Shown piece after piece: positions 34,926 through 46,172 of a stretch of 64,000 nucleotides of DNA. Under the pieces are notes generated by a model, which was given only the letters and a program-made list of their open reading frames with translations, made no database searches and was not told the DNA's origin. Numbering within the stretch: the first letter of the stretch is position 1; each line of letters starts with the position of its first letter. Made by a program: the position numbers and the translations under genes. Source of the stretch: Panax quinquefolius (taxonomy: Eukaryota; Streptophyta; Magnoliopsida; Apiales; Araliaceae); the NCBI GenBank assembly GCA_020205615.1, contig CM035167.1, positions 62,499,436 through 62,563,435 on the forward strand, read 5' to 3'.

Positions 34926-36430
34926 AAGATCATATCATGAGAACGAAAAGTGCGATGATGTCAAGTATACGATAGAGCCAACTTTAATAGAAAAAGTTAA
35001 GATTGCTCAAGCCACCCAGGCCGGAGTTGATGCGTATGAAGAAGAAAGTACAAGAAGGAGCTATTTAGGGCGAGAATTGATACTTGATTCCACTCTAGAC
35101 TTTGTGTTCCTAACGACTACGATTTGAAGTACAAGATTATGATGGAGGCACACAATCGCCATTTGCAATCCATCTGGAAGTACTAAAATGTATCGTGATC
35201 ATCGACATACATTTTGGTGGAACAATATGAAGAGAGAGATTGCAAAGTTTATCTTGATGTGTTTAACTTGCTAACGTGTAAAGGCGGAGCACCTTGTACC
35301 TAAGGGTCCGTTGCAACCACTTGAGATTAGGAATGGAAGTGGGAACACATTACTATGGATTTTCGTTACTGGGTCTTCCTACGGTTTCTCAAGGCATCAA
35401 TGCTATTTGGGTTATTGTTGATAGATTAACCAAGTCCGCTCATTTCTTGCCGATCACGGAGACTTATTCCCTTGAACGTCTTTTCTCGTATGTACGTAAA
35501 TGAGATTGTGAGATTGCATGGCATGCCAAGTATCCATAGTTTTAGATCGTGACCCAAGATTCACTTCATGATTTTGGGTTAGAAAGCTATGGGCACGCAA
35601 TTTATTGATTCGATTTGGCATACCATCCTCAAAGCGGATGGGCAATCGTAAAGGACTACTCAAACTCTTGAAGATATATTAAAACTCGTGTCCTAGATTT
35701 CAAAGGAAGTTGGGATAAGTACTTGCCATTGGTGGAATCCTCATACAACAATAGTTATTAAACAAATATAGGCATGGTTCCATTCAAGCATTATATGGAC
35801 GAAAATGTCGTTCTCCAATATGTTGGGATGAGGTGGGTGAAGCAACATTGTTGGGACCCGAAAGTTAGTACGCGATATGACTACCGAAAAGATCCAAATG
35901 ATTCGACAACGATACAAAGCGGCACAAGATCGACAAAAGAGTTATGCGGATCTTCATCGAAAGGACGTGGAATTTAATGTAGGGGATCATGTATTGTTGC
36001 ATGAGTTGCTCCATGGAAGGGAGTTACAAGATTTGGGAAGAGAGGAAAGCTCAATCCACGATTTATCGGTCCATTTCAAATTCTTGACCGAGTAGGAAAT
36101 GTAGCCTATATAGACTTGCGTTACCTCCGAGTATGTCTCGTGTTCATAATGTGTTTCACATATCTCGTACTTCAGTAAATATGTGAAAGACCAACCACGT
36201 TATAGAGTTAGAACCAGGACGAGATAGCCAAGACTTAACGTATGAGGAGGTACTGTCAAGATTTTGGATAGGAAGGAGCATGTCCTACGCTATGAAAGGT
36301 TATACCACAAGTTAAAGTTTTGTGGAGGAATCATGCTATAGAGGAAATGACACGGGAGTTGGAAAGCGGAAATGAAAGCGAGGTATCCTCACCTTTTCAA
36401 AACACGTGTACGTACGCCAATTTCGAGGAC
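34926..36430 (+). pseudogene. B2 pol: integrase and chromodomain, frameshifted
   Basis: Zinc-domain pieces lie at about 35150-35280 (STKMYRD, FWWNNMKREIAKF, CLTC). Then come [20 protein letters not shown] and [16 protein letters not shown] at 35365-35490, DRDPRFTS near 35550, and a damaged AYHPQ-DG block near 35622, where the catalytic glutamate is lost in a frame slip. From 35790 come the CWDEVGE, RQKSYADLHRKDVEFNVGDH and PPSMSRVHNVFHIS blocks, then a chromodomain-like tail (EELEPDEIA-, KVLWRNH- and MTWELES-type words to about 36380). It ends NFEDEIS just before the polypurine tract. Confidence 0.85.
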
Positions 36431-36439
36431 GAAATTTCA

Positions 36440-36452
36440 TAAGGAGGGAGGT
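36440..36452 (+). other. B2 polypurine tract
   Basis: TAAGGAGGGAGGT directly before TGTAAGACCC of the 3' LTR. Confidence 0.85.
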
Positions 36453-37079
36453 TGTAAGACCCGAAATTTTTTAAATAAAAAGGAATTTCCTTTATTTATT
36501 ATTTTGAAATAGTAAGGGTTGATTTGATTAATGTGGATAGTTAAGGGTTAAATATGCAAATATTTCAAATTAAGCAAGTGGTTATAAAATATTCATTATC
36601 GCTCGGGGAATATTCGTTTGGTCGTGGAATATTAGATCGTCGAGGAATATTGGTACAACTACAAGACCATGTGTGGGCCCCATAACGGAAAGTGATTGGA
36701 TGAAGAAAGCGACAAATATAAGTTGTTTTTAAATAACGGCGTAGTTATTACAATTATCTTGTTAAAATACCGTTGGTTAAAACACACTAATCTGGCGTTG
36801 TTGAGCAATGAAAGCACACGGTATTGCACCAATTATTGATTCTTACGTGAAGGCACTACTCAATAATGGTTACTGTAATTCTCGCTCATATTTTATTGAG
36901 TTAATAATTGCTTTGCGTTGATATTTTATATCTTTGTTGTTTCAATAATTGTCATTACACAAGTATCTTTCATTATCGAAGCAATAATTCATATTATCTG
37001 AATAATATTATTAGATAACATTATTGGCAATGTCTAGAAGTTACGTCTAAGGAGAGGTTTGGTTACCTAATAGCGCGCC
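36453..37079 (+). repeat. B2 3' LTR, truncated
   Basis: It matches 29506-30135 and stops at GGTTTGGTTACCTAATAGCGCGCC. It then continues as TACGGACCATTAC of A's LTR (compare 23461). About 2.2 kb of LTR, with the right TSD, is missing. Confidence 0.88.
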
Positions 37080-39262
37080 TACGGACCATTACTGCGTTCC
37101 CCGACTCGTCCCAAATATGTTCTCATTTCAAGAGAACGGTGAAAGAAAAGGTGAGCTCAACTAGCCAAAGAAGAAATATTATGACTAAGATAATGCGAAT
37201 AAATTATCATTAGCCTTCAATAGTGTTAAAGCGATAAAATACAATAGACAACGGTTTAATCTGCGTTGAATAAGCAATCCATTAAAAGAGTCAAGTAGAG
37301 AATAAAGTCTACTATCTTTTAGGTTTTAAAAGGTTTTCATCAATTTTTATCACGAGACTCAAATTTTAATAAATAAACCACCACATCTAATCATCCCCGC
37401 ACCACGGTCAAGGATTTTCATCAAATTATCAATGGTCATGACTATCTAAGAATCACCCCCGGTCATAATCATACCAAAAACTATCCATCAACGCATTACG
37501 AAGCCACCGAGGACTTTTGTCACATCATTTATATCAAGTCATGATTATATCGAATGATCCCTGGTCATAATCATACTAAGTTCATCTATGCACGTAAGCC
37601 AAAGATAACATAATATAACATGAGGATGATGACAATGACATAGTAATTCAATAAAACAAGTTCAAGAATTATTTAATCCATGAATTATTAACGCCCAAAT
37701 TGTCAACATGATCTTCGCTTTAGAGAGTAAAATTCAAGAATGATCGGAAGAATATTTCCATGAAAAGATATTGGATGAAACGCAAATATCAAGGATATTC
37801 TACTAATTTCACGAGTATAGAAGTCAAAGTTTTAACCAACCTGGGTATAATAAAGAATGGAATAACAAAAGAAATCACCATGCATGCGGTACCGCGCAGA
37901 TGAGAATGAGTTATTCAATGTAATAATAATAACGGAACTGGTCGGGGTGAAATTCACAAGCGATGGATGTTCCAATGTAATAATAAAGATGGAACCGGAT
38001 CGATTGTAAAACACACACAGATAGGATATTCAACAGAATGATAAAGAGCGGAACCGTGTCCGGGTAAAAAACACATGCACGAGGATGTTCCAATGTAATA
38101 ATAAAAGCGGAACCGGTCGGGTGTAAAACACATGCATGAGGATGTTTCAATGAATAATAGAAGAATGTCACCAAGTATAGGGTAAACCAGCGATATCTGA
38201 GTTATTCCAATGTAATAATAAACAATGAATAACATAAGGATTTCACCAAGTATAGGGTACGCTGGCGATCTGAGTTATGTATAGGGTATGCCACTTTTAC
38301 AAAGTTATTCCAATGAGAATAATAATGAATGGAATAACAAAAGTTCTCTTCAAGAAGAAAGAATAACACCCCTCACTAGTAAAGAAACCGAATATAGAAG
38401 TAGTGAAGTAGCAGAATACTCTTCTTCTTTCTATAATTTTCTCTATAGCTTCTCTCTATAATTTCTCTCTCTAGAGTTTCAATGAATTCGTAAGAAAATA
38501 ATGAAGGAATGAGCTTTATTTATAGGAAAATGGAATGCATAAGAACTAATCCATGAACATCCAGGATTGATTTACTTTAATCGACGGTCCATATTTAAAG
38601 AAAAATCTTTTAAATAAAATATAATATATTCTATTTATATAAAAACATTTTACTATGCAAACACTATGCAATACTATGCAAAACACTATGCAAAACACTA
38701 TGCATAATAAAATATAATATATTCTATTTATAGAATAACTTTAATAAAGTATTCTATTTTATATAAAAAAGATGTTTCGCTTTTATTACGTTAATAATAC
38801 TGAATAAAACAAAACGTCATTATCATTATAATAATTCATATTATTAATCGACAATAATGGAATCAAACCGAAAGTGACTTCTCACATAAGCATCGATAAT
38901 CAATACCGTGTGCTACTATGCAACCACACGACGTATTCATGTATTTTTACTCTAGAAAGTAGTTCAACAAGATTAACCAGTAAAACTTCCGTCGTTATTT
39001 CAATAAAATATTTTTGTCGTTTTCTCAATCAGAAGACAATAATTACATTAATAGAGGTCCACCAATGATTGAGTCGTTGTACGAATATTCCTCGCTAAAC
39101 CGAATATTCCCGACCAATCGAATATAATATAACCACTTGCATACTTTGCAAAATTTATAAATACTACCCACAACTATAATATTATCTCAAATTCACACCA
39201 TAATATTAAAAATTTATTTCGACAAAATTTAAATCTTTATTGATAAAAACTGGGGTCTCACA
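37080..39262 (-). repeat. A 5' LTR, right part
   Basis: It matches 23461-25656 to the GGTCTCACA end. TSD TTTGG follows at 39263-39267. It includes the GGAACATCC repeats (37910-38170), the ACTATGCAAA repeats (38652-38706) and a minus-strand TATAAATA at 38517-38524. Confidence 0.92.
38517..38524 (-). promoter_or_regulatory. Putative TATA box, A 5' LTR
   Basis: Minus strand TATAAATA followed by AAGCTCATTCC, the same setting as in C (57243, 62670). Confidence 0.55.
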
Positions 39263-39267
39263 TTTGG

Positions 39268-40884
39268 CCTCTAGAGGTGATCCACCAAGGAAGAAGAAAA
39301 TTCAAGAAAAGGGGTATTGGCTCAAACCCTAGTTTTTCTATCTCTATAGAAAGGGTGTACTCTCTCAACAATTGGAATTATGTCGTATGTTGAAAAAGTC
39401 AACAACCCCCACCATCCATAATAAGACTCCTCTTATTTATTAATGTGGGCAACCCTCCTTAACAATTAAGGAATTGGGATTTATTTAATTAATTAAATTC
39501 TTTTAATTAATTAAGCTCCCTAATCTTATTAGGGATAATAAATTAAATTCCTTTAACTAATTTTCCTTCCTAATCCAATTAGGAATAAATGAGAGTACTT
39601 ATATTAAATTAATTCCTAAACTCTTTTAGAAATTAAAATAATAATAATTGTAATAATATTAATAAGACTCCTCTTATTAATTTATATTTAATATTTCTAA
39701 AATATTAAATAATAAATATTAAGCTATTTAATTTATTCTATCACCATAGATTAAATTAAATATACATAACATATTATTACGATTATGCCATTAACTTCTT
39801 AAATAATCATTCTTCCTTTTATGGTGTGACCCTTTAGGTTCTCCATATTAAACAGGTTGTGAATAAATCAATTAGAACAATTCTAATATTATTTAAATAA
39901 ATAAATTAAACAATTAATTTATTTAAATAAATAATATTTATTCTACAATAGGATAAGCCTCCATAGCGATCAGCGACTTTCCGGATAATATAGATTTCAA
40001 CATTAATCATAAAAGAACCTTTGAGTAAATAGTTACCGTGCATAATTCAATCCTTCCACCATACAATGTCTCAATTAAATATAAGACATGGAATTCTTCG
40101 TCAAGTCTTATTTTATTTAATTATATGTATTTCGACTCTTAAATGCACCTAACTCCAAATAATGCAAATTAGAAACTCCTTTCTAATTTCATTTTCTTTG
40201 GCCAAGGACTCTTTGGGTTGTCATTTATCGAATCACATAGGACATTTCTCTTCTTTTATTAGAAGTGGTAGATTCTTTATTGATCATACATTATCTCCAT
40301 GTACAACTTATTATACCCAAGCATACCCTTTGATATACCCTAAGGGTCTTAAGGAATAAGTCAAAGTATAACTCATCATACACAAGATACTATGATGATC
40401 TCAAGTCCAAGGATCACTTGACTACTATCACTCTGAGAATTCTATTGATTGTGCAAATAAAACTCCATTAGGTATTCCTTAGTAAGCCACGTTCAAATGA
40501 ACTTATTCTCTAATAAGCACCTACATACTCGCTTTAGTGTCTCCACACAAATGATCATGAGATCAATCATCCTCATCCAAATGAGCAAGTTAACGTATGT
40601 ACCAATCTATCCAGGATTCACTAATCCCCAATTTAGTAATCCAATGATTGGGAACTATTTTAGTTTTAAGCTTTTAAGAATTTAGATCTCATTTGAATGA
40701 TCATCATCATTATTCTAAAAGCATTGCTTAAAACTATGGGTTTATCACATATTATAAAACAAAGATCATGTAGATAATTAAAAGCCTTTAATAAATTAAT
40801 ACTTTTATTAATAAATGAATAAGATTGTTACAAAGTATATGCTTTATCATCAATCATGATTGGCTTGTGTGCATACTACTTTCA
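39268..40884 (-). repeat. D 5' LTR, right part
   Basis: It continues the LTR broken at 23232 and matches 6181-7797, ending CTTTCA. The TSD AATAC follows (40885-40889). Confidence 0.92.
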
Positions 40885-42269
40885 AATACACCTTATTACA
40901 CATATCTAAACAACAAATCACAACATCAAACATCAGATCTAAGGATTTTAAAATTTTAGGGTTTATACCTTTTGAGCTTTGATCCATGAATCTGACTTTG
41001 ATGATCTGTTATATGCAAGCTAAAGTATGATCTTAGCTTAATGTATCTCATTTTCTCACTCTATGCTCCCGAATTTCTAGAGAGAGAAGGTCTTGTATGG
41101 GTTTGTAAACTAAAGTGAGTATTATCTCTCATTCTAATCTTTATAATATTTTGATTCATTGTATTGGCTGACACTAGATGGCTGGAAATTAAATATAGAG
41201 CACATGCTAGGCTAGGTTTTGGTCACCAACTCACACTAGAGCAAGTCTTGCAAGTTAAGTCACAATAATGCACTAAAGGGCATTTATGTCTTTTCAAACA
41301 CAAAATTAATGGCATTCTAGTAAATGGCCAAACTCTTAGGGTTTAGGATTTGGGTTAGGGTTTATGATTTAGAAAATTTAGGGTTTAGGGTTTGAAAAAT
41401 AATTCTAGAATTTCCAAATTAGGTTTTCAAGAATAAAAAATTATATTTCTAAATTATAATTAGAATTTTCTAATTATAATAAAATTTCTTAATCATAAAT
41501 TAAATCTAGCTAATTAGGATTAGCATTTTCTAATTAAAATCGCTAATTTAGCAATTAGGGTCAAAATGGTCATTAGGGTTTTCAACCCACAAATTAGGGT
41601 TTCTAAATAGAAAAATAATTTTCCTAAATTAGAAATTTAATTTCTTAATTAGATTAGGGTTTTCTAATTACTTAACTTGAAAATTAGGATTAGGGTTTCC
41701 TAATTAACATTACAATTATTAAATTAATAATTAGATTTTCCCCAATTATAAATTAGGGTTACAAATCCCGAAATTAGGTTTTTTCTAAATTTGAAATTAG
41801 GATTTGCTAATTAATTAAGCTTTACCCTAATTAATATACTAATTAATAACACTTAAGCAATATAATAATTATTTAAGTTCCCAGATTAGGGTTTTAAATT
41901 CTAGAATTAGGGTTTCGAATTCCCGGAACTGAAATTAGGGTTTCCAGAACCGGTTTCTAGGGTTTCTTATTAATCGCTAGGATTTTCTAACCGAAAGTTA
42001 AAGTTCTTAATATATAATTAGGGTTTGTTACAGATATCGTTTATCTGGTCAACCCTTAACCACATACTGTACACATATACACAGAACATATTCACTTATT
42101 CCTTAATCCTGAATAATTCACCTAAATCTTTCACAGAATTTTGAAATCCTCAAAATTCCTTCTTAAAAATATCAAACGCATCCACTTATTTTCTGTCTAG
42201 GTTCTAATATTGAACCTTAAATAAATTAATATAAATTTTAAAAAAATTCAAAATTCTCGAGTTGTCACA
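40885..42269 (-). repeat. E 5' LTR, right part
   Basis: It resumes the E LTR after D (with the duplicated AATAC), matches 156-1535 and ends TTGTCACA. The telomere-like heptamer zone is at about 41335-41990. Confidence 0.88.
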
Positions 42270-42775
42270 GTCAATATTGCAAATAATAATATGAATAACT
42301 TTGCCGTCTCAATTATTGATTTAATAATATAACATATTATACAGATGATACTGTGACAATAATTGATTCAATAATATGAGAGATATGATGCGACAATTCA
42401 TTGTAGCGAAGAATTGAGTATAACTGAGTGACTTCTTACGTAAGCATCAATAATCAATACCGTGTGCTACTATGCAACCACGCGTATTACTGTACTTTTA
42501 CTACCGAGTAGTTCAACAGTTTTAACGGTAACACTTTCGCCGTTATTTTTATAAAAATATTTTTGTCGTTTTCTTAATCCGACAATAATTCCGTTGTGGG
42601 ATATTCCCCGACAAAAAGAATATTCTCCGACCAATCGACTATATACAACAACTTGCATACTTTGCAAAATTTATAAATATTATCCACAACTATAACATTA
42701 TATCAAATCCACACCATAATAAAAAAAATATTTTGAGAAATTTAAATCTTTATTCACAAAATTTGGGGTCTCACA
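42270..42775 (-). repeat. G 3' LTR, fragment
   Basis: It starts abruptly with GTCAATATTGCAAATAATAAT after E and ends GGTCTCACA. The same sequence runs unbroken at 54228-54590 in F, showing that E inserted into an F-type LTR. The polypurine tract follows (42776-42788, minus). Confidence 0.82.
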
Positions 42776-42789
42776 ATCTCCCCTCCTTA

Positions 42790-43140
42790 TGAAATTTCGC
42801 CCTCAAAATTTACGTACGTACTTGGTATGCCGAAGAGATGAGGATACCTTGACTTCATTTCAGATTCTAACTCATGAGGTATAACCTTTTAGTGTTAAAT
42901 ACGATCCTTCTTATCCAAGATTTTAACACGTATCTCCTCATACGTTAAATCTTCTGCTATCTCGTCTAGTTCTAATTTAATAATGTGGTTCGGGTCATTC
43001 ACATATTTACGTAATATCAATATGTGAAAAATGTTATGAACACGCGACATACTTGGCGGTAAAACGAGTCTATAGGTCACAGTTCCTACTCGATCAAGGA
43101 TTTCAAATGGGCCAATAAAATCGAGGGTTGAGATTTCCTC
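42790..43140 (-). pseudogene. G pol: integrase C-terminus and chromodomain fragment
   Basis: Minus strand reads YRLVLPPSMSRVHNIFHILI, then RKYVNDPNHI, then DEIAEDLTYEEIRVKILDKK (42895-43080), followed by a broken chromodomain tail towards 42800. It is the same family as C (61265-61440). It stops near 43140 where an unrelated plus-strand LTR fragment begins; the rest of G is gone. Confidence 0.85.
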
Positions 43141-45064
43141 TCTTCATCGATTTTTGCTTCTATAATAACGCCATTTATTTTATGTGGATATAAATGATTG
43201 ATATATTTATGGTGGATATAAATGAAGGAATTATAGCTGAGGTATTTTATTAGTATTTTGTCGAAAAGAAGAACAAAATATGAGATTTTCAGAAAAATTA
43301 GTTTATTACTTGATTTTGTAAAATCCATAACTCTTTGTGTAGTTAGGAGATGAGCCATATATCAAAAGAAAGCCCTGGTTGTAAGCTAAACGTAGAAATT
43401 TGAATCACCCAAATATTCTTTGTGGATTTTTCGTGGTGACTGTTTGAGTGAAACTGGTACGAGGGACTTATAGTCCGAAAATCAAATCAGTGTTCTTAAA
43501 GCTCTATTGCGTGAGTTATAATTTTGATCCGACCGTTGGATCGTTGTGATTTTTGGATATGTTATACATATATAAGTTGAGTATATGTCCACAAATTTTG
43601 AACCGTTAAAAATTAACATATGATTTGTTATGAATTTTAAGAGGTATTAAAAATCATCCGTTTGTGGATTTTGTATATTTTCTGTTTGGAATTTGGAAAG
43701 AATTAAAGCTACAAAGTTGTAGAGAATTCGATTTCGTGTAGAATGGACATAAAATTCGTATTTTAGGATGATTAAATGCATTAATTAGTAAAGTGTAAAT
43801 AATTAAAATAAATTTATAAGTTTAAGAAATGATTAAAATATTATTGTAATATTAACAATATTAGATTATGAGATTATTAAGTGACTTATAACATTTGGAT
43901 GAAGGTGTTGTAAATATTGATATCGATTTTATTATGAAACTTTATCTTTTTATCGGGGTTACTATTCCTGAGTTACTATTCATGAGTTACTATTCACGAG
44001 TTACTATTCACGACAAAATTGGCTTCTTTTTCTGACCAAATTATCGTTGATTTATGAATCTTACCCTTGAGATTAAATCTATATGTTGATTATATTATTT
44101 TTATTATCATATATAACATTTTTATAATCCTGGTGATAAAACTTCTCTTTGACTTGAGTTTAAAGATGGGTAGATTATTGGTATGATCGTGACTATGAGT
44201 TCTCTTTGGCCAGTAGTGCAAAGATGAATTGTTGACTGGTATGATCATGACCATTGAATTTATAATTGAATATCTTTAGCTTAAGTGCAAAGGTGAATTA
44301 ATCAACATGGTTATAATTATTATTTACATAAATTCTGAAATGATTATATATTTCTTTAAGATATGAATATCTTTGGCCTGTAGTGCAAAGATGATCTGTT
44401 GTTGAATATCTTTGGCCTGTAGTGCAAAGATGACAAGTTGTTGAATATCTTTGGCCAGTAGTGCAAAGATGAAATGTTGACGAATATCTTTGGCCCGTAG
44501 TGCAAAGATGAACTTATTAGTATGATTATGAACAGGAACTGTGATTTGGTATAACCATGATCTTTGATGTTTCAGGTAAAGAAATGTGATAAAAATTATC
44601 TTCGTCCTAGATGAGAAGAGGAATTTAGAATCACAATTATGATTATGAGTTATTCATATGATTGTGGAAAGGAACTGTTGATTGATGTTACAGGGATAAA
44701 ATATTGTTGGTGGACTTTTAACGTGGAGAAGATAATAGACTTTATAGTCTATTTGACTCTTCTAATGGATTGCTTCGTTCGCTGCAACTATGGTTGAAAA
44801 GTTTTATCATCTACCATATGTTATAAATCTCTGATTTATTACTAATGAAGGCTATTGATAATTTATTTATCTTTAGACATGATATTCTTTACTGGGCTAG
44901 TTGAGCTCACCCTTTTGCTTCACAATTCCTTTCAGGTAATAAGAGTGTATTTGGGTCGAAGCTGGGGTAATGAGGAATAGAGCGGTGGTCTCTAGCGGTG
45001 AAAGTTCTCCAAAAGCGAGATAGAAAAGTGTATTGTATTTTATACATCATTTAGTAATTATATT

Positions 45065-45525
45065 TGGTGAATCAAATAGGGTGAGGTGAACCCAATGTTG
45101 GAAGGGTGTTTTACCACTATCATACAAGATGTCTAATGACATACAACCTCGTGTTATCATAAAAACGGTTGTGCACATCCACTTCATCGAGTATATCTAC
45201 GAGCACTACCTATATGATCTTGGAGTTTATTTGAAATATAATTTTCAACTGGAGACAGTGGAGATAGTTATATGTCAAGAGAAGACTCACCATTGAAAAG
45301 AACATGATAGTAATCCTCTCGTTTTTCTTTGGGGTCTATTGGGTCAACCAAGGATAATTCTGTGGACATATGATATCTATCATAACCTAGACGCATGGCC
45401 TCCCATGTACGACGGTTTCTTTGAGCACTTTCCAAAGGTTTTAATTTCTAAAATAGTTTTTTATTGTACCTTTCTGTAATGTGCCATTGTGACATGCTAT
45501 CCAAGGTTGGGATATATTTGTATCA
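45065..45525. other. Unexplained ~450-bp insert in gypsy LTR
   Basis: The flanks (up to about TTTGGTGAATC and from about CAACACTCACAGC) continue as LTR. The insert does not match the A, B, C or F LTRs. Its right end (45478-45515) resembles the leader-like cassette (TTGTGACATGCTATCCAAG, TTGGGATAT). The middle contains the exon-like frame on the minus strand. Confidence 0.6.
45291..45447 (-). pseudogene. Exon-like open frame, possible captured gene fragment
   Basis: On the minus strand, 157 bp between an acceptor-like ACTATTTTAG and a donor-like ATG/GTGAGT are fully open in one frame. The product begins KLKPLESAQRNRRTWEAMRL, followed by GYDRYHMS, a DPIDPKEKRED stretch and YYHVLF. Its composition is mixed and charged, unlike the AT-biased junk frames around it. 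I do not recognise the protein. No gypsy or copia domain has these words as far as I can tell. Both splice motifs could be chance, and the fragment could also be an unfamiliar transposon protein. Confidence 0.4.
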
Positions 45526-45658
45526 ACACTCACAGCATATGTGTTGTTGTATTTTGCACTACAATTGTAGTAATAAAGTTGTAGTTGTTTTCTGTACCAT
45601 GTATTTGACAACTCAGAATAGGTTGGATGGATTGGACCTATTTTGGGGGCGTCACATA

Positions 45659-46126
45659 AATAAATAGGTAGACAACTCTTGTCAATTACATCAACTATGC
45701 AACTCCTTGTATTTTGTCTCTTAGATTATTTTGTTCAAGTGGTGGCACATCCGAATCAAAATTATCCAAGTTAAGTCCAACCTAGCACTCCATATATTTA
45801 AAAAAGAAAAATATTGTCCTTGTGGTGACACAACAAAACAACATTGTTCAATTTTCTTTATAAGCATCAAATGTGATAAAATTAACATCTCAAAGAATTA
45901 AGATAAGCCTTGTGGTGACACAACAAACTTATAATAATTAATTGATACTCTATTATTTTTTATCATGCTAGAAGGCAACGTTCGATATTCCAAATATCTT
46001 TGAACGCTTAGGACTTAATATAAAATTTTTTAGGGGTTTGTTATTAATTTGTCTCATCTTTATTTAGCTGCATTTATATATATATATAAAAACGCGTTAT
46101 ATTAATAAACATGCGAAGCATGTTTG

Positions 46127-46172
<46 letters not shown>

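Larger units (their letters stand above)
29506..37079 (+). mobile_element. Element B2: Ty3/gypsy, same family as B1, 3' LTR truncated
   Basis: The plus-strand order is 5' LTR (29506-32318), leader cassette, PBS, gag, protease, RT remnant, integrase, chromodomain, polypurine tract and a 3' LTR of only about 627 bp (36453-37079). It sits inside A's right LTR. The 5 bp before it is TATCC; the right TSD is lost because the 3' LTR is cut and fused to A sequence. It shares the RT and RNase H deletions of B1. Confidence 0.93.
23233..39262 (-). mobile_element. Element A: Ty3/gypsy retrotransposon, chimeric interior, interrupted by B2
   Basis: It is flanked by TSD TTTGG (23228-23232 and 39263-39267), with ends TGTGACGCCCCC and GGTCTCACA. 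LTRs are 23233-25656 and 29277-29505 plus about 37080-39262. The interior (25657-29276) is only 3.6 kb. It contains a gag fragment, a protease fragment, a leader-like cassette, a segment resembling another element's LTR, and an LTR-derived satellite. RT, RNase H and integrase were not found, so it cannot be autonomous. Confidence 0.92.
5912..40884 (-). mobile_element. Element D: Ty1/copia retrotransposon, interrupted twice
   Basis: LTRs of matching length flank it: 5912-7797 (1,886 bp) and 22965-23232 plus 39268-40884 (1,885 bp when joined). The TSD is AATAC. After removing B1 (10881-20598) and A (23233-39262), the interior is about 5.4 kb. The minus strand carries a PBS, a long AT-rich leader, gag, protease, integrase, the C-terminal part of RT, RNase H and a polypurine tract. 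This is copia order, integrase before RT. The N-terminal part of RT is missing and every frame is broken, so the element is dead. Confidence 0.92.
1..42269 (-). mobile_element. Element E: LARD-like LTR retrotransposon, interrupted
   Basis: Two copies of one long LTR flank a short interior. The left copy ends TTGTCACA at 1535. The right copy begins TGTGACGG at 3245, is interrupted at 5911 by element D, resumes at 40890 and ends TTGTCACA at 42269. Joined, the right LTR is about 4.05 kb, while the interior (1536-3244) is only about 1.7 kb. A PBS beside the right LTR and a purine tract beside the left one place the element on the minus strand. The start lies outside the window, so its left TSD cannot be seen. 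Long LTRs with a short non-coding core fit the LARD class; this classification is inferred. Confidence 0.85.
43141..45658 (+). repeat. Gypsy LTR fragment, plus strand, with foreign insert
   Basis: It ends TTTTGGGGGCGTCACA at 45658 and carries the family landmarks: GAGTTACTATTCAC repeats (43960-44010), five or more CTTTGGCC-GTAGTGCAAAGATGA units (44205-44515) and GGGCTAGTTGAGCTCACCC (44895-44913). The 5' end is missing, so it is a truncated LTR. Between about 45065 and 45525, sequence absent from other LTRs interrupts it. Confidence 0.78.
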
